Origin: Chloroflexota bacterium | GTDB lineage: Bacteria > Chloroflexota > Dehalococcoidia > GIF9 > UBA5629 | Assembly (NCBI GenBank): GCA_026389695.1 | Contig: JAPLHI010000108.1 | Location: 1-27,424 of the forward strand | Reading direction: 5' to 3' | DNA: 27,424 nt | In this document: positions 1 through 7,096 of the stretch, in pieces | Layout of the letters: the number at the start of each line of letters is the position of its first letter | Position numbering within the stretch: position 1 is the stretch's first letter | Made by a program: the position numbers and the translations under genes | The notes under the pieces: model-generated | Databases searched by the model: none | What the model was told of the DNA's origin: nothing | The model's input: the letters and a program-made list of their open reading frames with translations, nothing else

Positions 1-1
1 G

Positions 2-784
2 ATCGGGCAGCAGGATATTATGCAGGCCAGGTGGGGGTCTCACGGCAGCTACGAAATCATTGCATTAAGCCCTGATTCGCCTCAACAGATGTTCGACCTG
101 ACCGTCAAGGCATTCAATCTATCGGAAAAATACAGGGTACCGGTTTTGATCATGTCCGACGAAGTGGTCGGGCATATGGGCGAGAAGGTTATCATACCTG
201 AGATTCGCCAATCCGACCTGGTTTTCAGAAAACTTCCCCAGGTTGGCCCCGACTCCTATCTGCCGTACAAAGCAGATGACGGTTTGATACCACCCATGGC
301 AATTGCGGGACAGGGATATCATTTTCATGTTACGGGATTGACTCACGACGAGAGGGGTTATCCCGCCATGAATGCCAGGGCACAGGATAACCTTATCACC
401 AGGCTCATTGATAAAATCAAGCTCAACTCCGGCGATATAATCATGTACAACGAGCATTTAACGGATGATGCAGATATAGTTGTGTGCGCTTACGGAATAA
501 CCGCCCGCATTGCCAAATTTGCCGTTGACCAGGCGCGTCACGAAGGCATCAAAGCCGGTTTTATACAGTTAGTCACATTATGGCCATTTGCTGAAAAACG
601 CATCAGGGAACTCGCTCTCAAGATAAAGGCTTTTGTAGTCCCTGAAATAAACCGCGGGCAAATAGTATACGAAGTGGAGAGATGCGCCGGAGGTAAAGCC
701 CGCACTTTATTAGTTCCGCATTCCGGCGGCGACGTTCATAAGCCCGAAACGATTTTAGCATCCATAAGGAAATGCAATGAATAA
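2..784 (+). CDS. korA: 2-oxoacid:ferredoxin oxidoreductase alpha subunit, C-terminal part (partial at window start)
   Basis: This subunit helps oxidise a 2-oxoacid (2-oxoglutarate or a related acid) with CoA, giving acyl-CoA, CO2 and reduced ferredoxin in the cytoplasm. The reading frame is open to the first bases of the window, and the residues before the first ATG (IGQQDIMQARWGSHG) continue the KorA signature normally written GQxDxMQARWGTHG, so the true start lies upstream. The C-terminal transketolase-like domain is clear: a CAYGITARIAK stretch, then LVTLWPFAEKRI, then VVPEINRGQIVYEVERCAG, all KorA landmarks. It overlaps korB by eight bases, which points to translational coupling. Substrate specificity cannot be read from the sequence. 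The ferredoxin-type delta subunit (KorD) is not in the visible part and may lie upstream. Confidence 0.93.
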   Translation: MGQQDIMQARWGSHGSYEIIALSPDSPQQMFDLTVKAFNLSEKYRVPVLIMSDEVVGHMGEKVIIPEIRQSDLVFRKLPQVGPDSYLPYKADDGLIPPMAIAGQGYHFHVTGLTHDERGYPAMNARAQDNLITRLIDKIKLNSGDIIMYNEHLTDDADIVVCAYGITARIAKFAVDQARHEGIKAGFIQLVTLWPFAEKRIRELALKIKAFVVPEINRGQIVYEVERCAGGKARTLLVPHSGGDVHKPETILASIRKCNE

Positions 785-1625
785 TCCGCCTGAAAATGAC
801 CAGCTTTCCATAGCCAAATATCTCAGGCAGGACAGGTTGCCGCACATCTGGTGCGCGGCATGCGGTATCGGCCCGGCTTTAAATTGCTTCTTGAGAGCGA
901 TAGATAAATCCGGGTTGAATCCGGACAAGATGTCCGTTGTTTCCGGCATCGGTTGCTCCGGCCGTGTTGCCGGGTACGTGAAGCTCGATTCCTTTCATAC
1001 AACACATGGACGCGCCATCCCCTTCGCCACCGGATTAAGGTTGGCCAATCCTGAATTGAAAGCCGTAGTTTTTTCAGGGGATGGTGATCTCGTTGCAATA
1101 GGCGGGAATCACCTGATTCATGCCGCGCGGCGTAACATCGACATGACAGTGATCTGTATCAACAACTTTAACTATGGCATGACAGGCGGCCAGGTAGGAC
1201 CTACAGCGCCATATGATGTACGAACTTCGACTACTCCATACGGGAATTTTGAATCTGCCTTCAACTTGCCTTTACTGCTTTTCGCCAGCGGAGCATCTTA
1301 TATTGCCAGATGGACGGTCGTGCACCTTCACCAGCTCGAAAACACAATCGTTGAAGCTCTATTAAAACCGGGTTTTTCCTTCGTTGAGGTTATCAGTCCC
1401 TGTCCGGCCGTGTACGGGAGAATGAATAAAGAGCCGGATGGGCTGGACTCACTCAAAAACTATGTGAAAAGAAGCATCATTAAGAATGGCGCTGATCCCA
1501 GAGAAACGGAAATCACTCAGAATGGTCCTATAGTTGTGGGGAAATTTGTCGACATTATACGTCCTACTTTGCAGGAAAACCTGGCGAAAGTAGCCGCAAA
1601 AGCAAAGAAGCCGTCAACAAAATAA
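777..1625 (+). CDS. korB: 2-oxoacid:ferredoxin oxidoreductase beta subunit (thiamine diphosphate-binding)
   Basis: The beta subunit carries thiamine diphosphate and a [4Fe-4S] cluster and is where decarboxylation and first electron transfer happen. The 282-residue length is usual for KorB. Cluster ligands are visible as C26 and C29 (WCAACG), C60 (GIGCSGR) and C209 (SPCPAVYG). The TPP/Mg motif starts with GDGD at 101-104 and continues through NNFNYGMTGGQ near residue 130. The start is the ATG that overlaps the end of korA. After it comes a 37-base gap to korC. Pyruvate-specific enzymes usually have longer or fused subunits, so a KorAB-type enzyme for 2-oxoglutarate or a branched or aryl 2-oxoacid is favoured. 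The choice among these is open. Confidence 0.95.
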   Translation: MNNPPENDQLSIAKYLRQDRLPHIWCAACGIGPALNCFLRAIDKSGLNPDKMSVVSGIGCSGRVAGYVKLDSFHTTHGRAIPFATGLRLANPELKAVVFSGDGDLVAIGGNHLIHAARRNIDMTVICINNFNYGMTGGQVGPTAPYDVRTSTTPYGNFESAFNLPLLLFASGASYIARWTVVHLHQLENTIVEALLKPGFSFVEVISPCPAVYGRMNKEPDGLDSLKNYVKRSIIKNGADPRETEITQNGPIVVGKFVDIIRPTLQENLAKVAAKAKKPSTK

Positions 1626-1662
1626 TTGTGAGAATAATACCTGATCTTTCGGGGGAGATTAG

Positions 1663-2211
1663 ATGAAAAAAATGGAAATCAGGATAGCAGGATTTGGAGG
1701 ACAGGGGGTTGTTCTCCTGGGGAACATTATGGGCAAAGCTGCATCGATTTATAATAAAAGATTTGCAGCATTAACACAGAGCTACGGGCCCGAATCGAGG
1801 GGAGGGTCATGCCGCGCTGAACTTATAATCAGCGAATCCCCAATTGAGTATCCTTACATCATTGATCCCGGGATACAGGTTATCTTATCTCAAGAGGCTT
1901 ATATTGAATTTGGTGGAAAAGCATCTAAAGATACACTTCTGATAGTGGATTCGGGGCTGGTAAAGGTCGATAACTCGCCTGCTGCCCAACTGCTATCGAT
2001 ACCTGCAAGCCGGATGGCGCAGGAGATGGGAAGGCCGGTAGTCGCCAATATCATAATGCTCGGATTTCTTGCCGCACATAGCAATATCATCTCCAGAGAA
2101 GCACTGGAGAGATCAATTAAAGATTTTATTCCTGCGGGCACCGAAAGTTTTAACATGAAGGCGTTCGAAATGGGATACCATTATTCTTTGCTCGGTGATA
2201 GGCCTGCCTGA
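1663..2211 (+). CDS. korC: 2-oxoacid:ferredoxin oxidoreductase gamma subunit
   Basis: This is the 182-residue gamma subunit, which binds CoA and completes the active complex. Family landmarks are the N-terminal glycine-rich IAGFGGQGVVLLGNIMGKAA (about residues 6-25), the TQSYGPESRGGSCRAELII stretch (about 38-56), and the conserved VVANIIMLGFLAA helix (about 126-138). A good ribosome-binding site (GGGGGAG) precedes the ATG. Its stop codon is one base away from the ATG of the next gene, the HdrA/GltD mosaic, so the oxidoreductase is coupled to that flavoprotein. This tight linkage is the main reason to think the oxidoreductase passes electrons to the Hdr-like proteins and not only to free ferredoxin. 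Confidence 0.93.
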   Translation: MKKMEIRIAGFGGQGVVLLGNIMGKAASIYNKRFAALTQSYGPESRGGSCRAELIISESPIEYPYIIDPGIQVILSQEAYIEFGGKASKDTLLIVDSGLVKVDNSPAAQLLSIPASRMAQEMGRPVVANIIMLGFLAAHSNIISREALERSIKDFIPAGTESFNMKAFEMGYHYSLLGDRPA

Positions 2212-2212
2212 G

Positions 2213-5200
2213 ATGGAAGAAAAAATAAGGGCAGCCGTAATCGGAAGTGATGTCGATGCCTTACAGGCTGCACTCTACCTGGCACAGATAGGAGCTGATG
2301 TTAGATTTATCACGAGTTGTCCCGCCTTTGCTTTTTTCGATTCCAATAAGAATGACCCCAGGCTTTTTTGGTCCGCAGTCTTACAGGCAATCAAACACCC
2401 CTCAATTAATTTTATATACAACACCACTTCGGCAGATATCAGCGGCACAAAGGGTAATTTTCGCATTAAGACAACACATCAACTCAGCTATATTGATAGC
2501 GATATCTGTACTGGCTGCAAAAAATGTGAGGAAAATTGCTCGACCAGGTTAACAAGATTGCAGGACGACGAAACAATAACCCGGACCGCTATTCATAAGC
2601 CGTACCCCGGGAAAAAATCGGTTCCCTCGACCATGGTGATTGATAAGAATGAGATTTCCCCCTGTCGCGCTGCGTGTCCGCTGGGCATCAATGTGCAGGG
2701 TTTCATATCTTTGCTGGCCAACAATAAAGTCAGGGAAGCTTATGAGCTGATCAATATGACAGCACCTCTTGGAGGAATTCTCGGCCGCTTATGCAAGCAT
2801 CCATGTGAGGAAAAGTGTAGCCGGGTAAAAATAGACAGCCCTGTTTCCATCAGGGCATTGCATCGTTACACATATGATAATATGGATGCTACTGTTGAAA
2901 AAGCCCCGGAAGCAGACAGGCCCGCCTCAAGCGGCAAGGTAGCTATTGTGGGCAGCGGCCCGGCCGGGCTTATGGCAGCGTGGGAGCTGAAGCGCAGGGG
3001 ATACGAGCCGACCGTTTTCGAATCTCATGGCACATTCGGAGGCATGCTGGCGACGGGGATACCCAGATTCAGGTTGTCCCGGGAAATAAGGGAGCGTGAG
3101 ATAAATAAACTAATCAGCATGGGTATCAAAATCAGGACCGGCATTACCGTCGGCCGCGATATAGATTTTGCCTACTTGCGTGAACGGGACTATAAAGCCT
3201 TTTTCCTGGCCATAGGAGCCTCGAGAAACATTAAATTAAATATACCGGGCGAGGACCTCGCAGGCGTCATCGATTGTATGTCGTTTCTAATAACACTGAA
3301 TCAAATGGGTGAAACATTTGTAGGTTCAAATATTGTTATTATCGGTGACGGTAACACCGCCGTGGACTCGGCCAGGGTAGCCATACGGAAAAATAAAGGC
3401 AGCGTGAAGATAATCAGCTGGACAGTACCGGAGGAGCTAACCGCTGCCGGAGATGAGATCGAAGAGGCTTTTGAAGAAGGCGTTTCAATAGAATATTCCG
3501 CATTCCCGGTAGAGATACTGGGGGAGGGGAACAAAGTAGTTGGAGTACGTTGCCGGCGAACCAGATTGACCGACGAGGTGATGCGCAACGGCTGGCACAA
3601 GCCGGAACCTGTGCCGGGGACTGATTTCGTCATCGATGCCGATCATGTGATTGTAGCCATAGGGCAATCTTCAGATGCAACACAGCTAAATCTGGAGGGA
3701 TTAGCTGTGGAGAAAACTTCAGGTACGATCAAAGTAAATCCGCTCACGTTGGAGACAAACTTGAACGGCGTATTTGCCGGCGGCGACTGTATGCGTGGGC
3801 CGAATAATGTAGTAGATGCCATGGCCGACGGCATGCGGGCTGCTGAGTCAATAGACCGTTATTTGGCCGGTTCCGATATGGAAATGGGGAGGCAGGAGGA
3901 GCCAGCAAAAATAGCTGAGGTCGATGTTAATGCAATAGTAGCATCGCCTTCGAAGCGGGCTCAAATGCCCTATCTGGACCTGGAGAATAGGAAAAATACT
4001 TACGAGGAAACGACATCAGGATTTTCGGCTGAAGCAGCGCTGGAAGAAGCCAAAAGGTGTCTGAGTTGCGCTTTGTGCAGCGAGTGCATGGAATGTGTAA
4101 AGGTCTGCAAAGCAAATGCCATTGTCCATGCTGACAATCTGCAATCCAAGGAAATTGAAGCAGACATTATCCTGAGATTCCCGGACGGCAAAATTTGTGG
4201 CGAAGCTTGTGATCAAAAATCAGGAAACTTTGCAGGTATGGAAGGCATATACGATTTTAGCTTTGAAACTTCTGTATCAGCCGGGGACAATAAGAAAAAA
4301 ATCATGGCCGGGGTGATACAAACGATACTGGATTCAACTGCTGATTTTCCCGACATGCTGGCATTGAAGGATAGCCATCAACTGAGCCACCATCATCAGC
4401 ATATTACCCATGATAATCAGGTCGATGCTGAAAGCGGGAGCGGCATATTTCTGTGCCGTTGCAACGGCGAGAATAGCTCAGTAATAGATTTCGAGCGGCT
4501 GATTACCGCGGGCAATTCTAAAGGTAATATCACGCATGTATCTGTAGTCGAACAGGCATGCACCGAAAGCGGTGCCTCTATTATCTCTGAACAGATAAAG
4601 GAAACCGGCCTTAAGCACGTCATTATAGCGGCGTGCAGGTGCTGCAATTATGACCAGGTCTGCTATAGCTGCAATGACAGAAGAATTCTCCTCCACAAGT
4701 ATCTAAGCGGTAATATTTCGGGTAATCAAAATTCCAACATTGATTACATCAACATAAGAGAATTATGCGCCTGGGCGCATAATAATGACCGTGTTGCTGC
4801 TACAGATAAGGCTCTCAGAATGCTCGAAGCAGCGGTGGCTCACCTGACATCCACGCAACCTCAAAACTTGGCCAGATACCCCATTAATCCGGTAGCACTT
4901 TTTATTGGCGGATCGAATACCAACAAAATTTCAGCAATGACGCTGGAGGTGCTTGGATATGTAGTTTTTCATATTGAACCTCATAACGATTTGATGGATT
5001 CAAGTACGGAGGCAAAAGAAGCTCATAGCCTGGCGGCAGGTAAATCAGTTTATAAAGGATTCCCGGATTCAATTAAAATAGACGGCTGCCCCGGCAATTA
5101 TCAGGTAAGGCTCGAGTACGCAAATAATACTGAGGTTTTGAACGCCGGAGCAATTATTCTGGATTCCTCTTTGAAAAAAGAAGTCCTTGATAAGATTAAC

Positions 5201-5677
5201 TCCACATACCTTGGCAGGTTGTGTAATCGTATCATTAGCGGGATTGATTCAGGCAGTCAGGATTCAGAATCAAATTTAAATTTTAGTAAATATGAAGCTA
5301 CTCTGAATAAAGTTGGGCTTTTTATCAACACGAGCGCAACTGGAATTGATGAGCAGCAGAGAAGCGCACCTGGAGTTATATCAGCGGCCAAGGTTCTAAT
5401 GTATTTCCGCTCACACTGGATTACAATGCGACATTCAACAGCACAAATAAATACCGACCTTTGCAGGGCGTGCCGGAATTGTGTTGAGCAATGTCCGTTG
5501 ATCGAAATTCAGGAAAACGCCGATGGGCGATTGCATTCATATTTAGAGCAATTCCTGTGTACCGGATGTGGAGCCTGCTCCGCCGTATGCCCGACAAGCG
5601 CCATATATATTGACAGCCAGAACAACAAGATACTCACCGCATCATTGAAATCATATCTTTGCCAGGCGAAAATATGA
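2213..5677 (+). CDS. Mosaic iron-sulfur flavoprotein: degenerate HdrA halves around a GltD/NfnB-type NAD(P)H oxidoreductase module
   Basis: This 1154-residue protein joins parts of several redox families. In order: a Rossmann-like segment aligning with HdrA but lacking its glycines (IGSDVDA, 10-16); a ferredoxin motif (C99, C102, C105, C109); a GltD/dihydropyrimidine-dehydrogenase-type Fe-S domain (CRAAC from 151, CKHPCEEKC from 194); an intact FAD site (GSGPAG at 247) and NAD(P)H site (GDGNTA at 378), closed by GGDCMRG near 523; a cysteine-rich ferredoxin-like segment from C616; an HdrA N-terminus-like region (C748, C750, C808); a second glycine-poor Rossmann segment near 899; and two C-terminal [4Fe-4S] motifs (C1084-, C1116-). 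It probably links NAD(P)H to the Kor/Hdr electron chain. A GTG at 2195 could give six more residues, but this ATG directly follows the korC stop. The exact reaction is unknown. Confidence 0.85.
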   Translation: MEEKIRAAVIGSDVDALQAALYLAQIGADVRFITSCPAFAFFDSNKNDPRLFWSAVLQAIKHPSINFIYNTTSADISGTKGNFRIKTTHQLSYIDSDICTGCKKCEENCSTRLTRLQDDETITRTAIHKPYPGKKSVPSTMVIDKNEISPCRAACPLGINVQGFISLLANNKVREAYELINMTAPLGGILGRLCKHPCEEKCSRVKIDSPVSIRALHRYTYDNMDATVEKAPEADRPASSGKVAIVGSGPAGLMAAWELKRRGYEPTVFESHGTFGGMLATGIPRFRLSREIREREINKLISMGIKIRTGITVGRDIDFAYLRERDYKAFFLAIGASRNIKLNIPGEDLAGVIDCMSFLITLNQMGETFVGSNIVIIGDGNTAVDSARVAIRKNKGSVKIISWTVPEELTAAGDEIEEAFEEGVSIEYSAFPVEILGEGNKVVGVRCRRTRLTDEVMRNGWHKPEPVPGTDFVIDADHVIVAIGQSSDATQLNLEGLAVEKTSGTIKVNPLTLETNLNGVFAGGDCMRGPNNVVDAMADGMRAAESIDRYLAGSDMEMGRQEEPAKIAEVDVNAIVASPSKRAQMPYLDLENRKNTYEETTSGFSAEAALEEAKRCLSCALCSECMECVKVCKANAIVHADNLQSKEIEADIILRFPDGKICGEACDQKSGNFAGMEGIYDFSFETSVSAGDNKKKIMAGVIQTILDSTADFPDMLALKDSHQLSHHHQHITHDNQVDAESGSGIFLCRCNGENSSVIDFERLITAGNSKGNITHVSVVEQACTESGASIISEQIKETGLKHVIIAACRCCNYDQVCYSCNDRRILLHKYLSGNISGNQNSNIDYINIRELCAWAHNNDRVAATDKALRMLEAAVAHLTSTQPQNLARYPINPVALFIGGSNTNKISAMTLEVLGYVVFHIEPHNDLMDSSTEAKEAHSLAAGKSVYKGFPDSIKIDGCPGNYQVRLEYANNTEVLNAGAIILDSSLKKEVLDKINSTYLGRLCNRIISGIDSGSQDSESNLNFSKYEATLNKVGLFINTSATGIDEQQRSAPGVISAAKVLMYFRSHWITMRHSTAQINTDLCRACRNCVEQCPLIEIQENADGRLHSYLEQFLCTGCGACSAVCPTSAIYIDSQNNKILTASLKSYLCQAKI

Positions 5678-5693
5678 CGTACAAAGGTGATCA

Positions 5694-6116
5694 TTGACGG
5701 CCAGAATAGTGGTATTTTCATGTAACTGGGATGGATGGAGCTGTATCGACGCTGCATCTAATGCGGGCATGAAATATCCTGCGTCTGTAAACATTATCAA
5801 ATTGGCGTGCCTTTCAAGCGTCAACGCCGGTTTCATTCTCAAAGCATTTGAGTTCGGCGCAGATGGAGTCATGCTTCTCGGTTGCCTGCAACAGCAATGC
5901 CAGTACGGGCAATATATCGAGAATATCGAGATAGAAATTGCTAAATCTAAAAATATATTGAACCTGCTTGGCGTAAAAAGTGAGAGAATCAAGCGGTTGA
6001 AATTAGCGGCGTTTGACGGTAAAGGCTTTGTGGAGCAACTTAACACTTTTGTTAATGAACTCGTATGCCCCACCCTGCCTGTCAAAATTCAGACAAGTAT
6101 CGAGAAATATAAGTGA
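5694..6116 (+). CDS. MvhD/FlpD-like small iron-sulfur subunit with altered cysteine pattern
   Basis: This 140-residue protein belongs to the MvhD/FlpD family, small [2Fe-2S] proteins that hand electrons to HdrA from a hydrogenase, formate dehydrogenase or other donor. The family layout is present: a CNW motif at C10, a cysteine at C39 in LACLSSVNAGF (usually MCSGRV), and GCLQQQCQYGQY with C64 and C69 (usually GCHxGDCHY). The second cysteine of the usual CNWC is aspartate here, with a cysteine four residues later (C17), so cluster binding may differ. The start is a TTG close behind an AAGGTGA sequence. The spacing is short, so the exact start is uncertain. It lies 16 bases after the mosaic flavoprotein gene and probably works with it or with the downstream HdrA. 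Confidence 0.8.
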   Translation: MTARIVVFSCNWDGWSCIDAASNAGMKYPASVNIIKLACLSSVNAGFILKAFEFGADGVMLLGCLQQQCQYGQYIENIEIEIAKSKNILNLLGVKSERIKRLKLAAFDGKGFVEQLNTFVNELVCPTLPVKIQTSIEKYK

Positions 6117-6146
6117 TTATATTGACGGTTTAATGGGGATAATTCG

Positions 6147-7082
6147 GTGTCAGAACTAAAAGATATTATCCGCCAAACAAAAGTACAGTATTGCCTGGAC
6201 TGCGGCAAGTGTACAGCCGTATGCCCCGTGTCCCGGTTTGATGCAAAATTCAGTCCGAGGTTGATTGTCCGCAAAGCTTTGCGCCATCCCGACAAAATTT
6301 ACTCCGACCGGAATATATGGTCCTGCATAGGATGCAACATGTGCTCTATCAGGTGCAATTACAATGTAAGCTATGTCGACTTTATAAGGTATCTCAGGAT
6401 GAAATCGCGTGAAAACGGCACAGAACCGGTATATAGTCACAGCGGTGTGCCCGAGTCTTTTATGCATTTAATGGCCAACAAAGAAATAAAGCAGAACAGA
6501 CTTGGCTGGATACCCGATGACGTTCAGATAAATTCATCGAGCAGCACTGCGTTCTTTGTAGGTTGTGCTCCTTATTTCGATACTATTTTTAAGGATATCG
6601 GTGTCAGAGCATCAGAGAGTTCAATCGGCGCTATGAGATTACTCAAGTCGGCTGGAGTTCCCTATAATGTATTGGCTAATGAACGTTGTTGCGGGCACGA
6701 CCTGATTCTATCGGGCGATTTAAACGGCTTTCTCGATCTCGGGCATGCCAATATCGAGGAGTTAAAAAATCACGGCATAAAAAAGATAATAGTCTCATGC
6801 CCGGAATGTTACTATACATTGAAAGTGGACTACCCCAAATATTTTGATAACTGGAATATGGAAGTATGCCATTTAATAGAAGTCCCGGAAATATCTAAAA
6901 TAAGCCATGGAGCGGCAGGAAATCAGCATGCGAGGCAAAAAGTGACGTACCAGGATTCCTGCAAGCTGGGAAGGCATTTAAAAGTATACGATGCACCGCG
7001 CGAACTGTTACGCTCCTTGGCCGGTGTTGAAATAGTTGAAATGGAGACATTTACCATTTACTCTCACAAAACCTGGCGCTGA
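6147..7082 (+). CDS. HdrC-HdrB-like fusion protein, short at the C terminus
   Basis: The first 100 residues look like HdrC: two [4Fe-4S] motifs (C16, C19, C22, C26 and C60, C63, C66, C70). The rest looks like HdrB, whose CCG motifs bind the non-cubane clusters that reduce disulfides. One complete CCG motif is visible: C140, then CC at 181-182, then C218 and C221, with the usual spacings. The second begins at C272 (DSCKLGRH), but the protein ends at residue 311, where the next cysteine pair would be expected, and no CC codons follow in any frame before the next gene. It starts with GTG after a GGGGAT sequence. It probably takes electrons from HdrA. Whether it reduces a disulfide with one complete CCG motif, or serves another acceptor, cannot be told. 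Confidence 0.82.
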   Translation: MSELKDIIRQTKVQYCLDCGKCTAVCPVSRFDAKFSPRLIVRKALRHPDKIYSDRNIWSCIGCNMCSIRCNYNVSYVDFIRYLRMKSRENGTEPVYSHSGVPESFMHLMANKEIKQNRLGWIPDDVQINSSSSTAFFVGCAPYFDTIFKDIGVRASESSIGAMRLLKSAGVPYNVLANERCCGHDLILSGDLNGFLDLGHANIEELKNHGIKKIIVSCPECYYTLKVDYPKYFDNWNMEVCHLIEVPEISKISHGAAGNQHARQKVTYQDSCKLGRHLKVYDAPRELLRSLAGVEIVEMETFTIYSHKTWR

Positions 7083-7096
7083 AGGAGAAGGATTAA

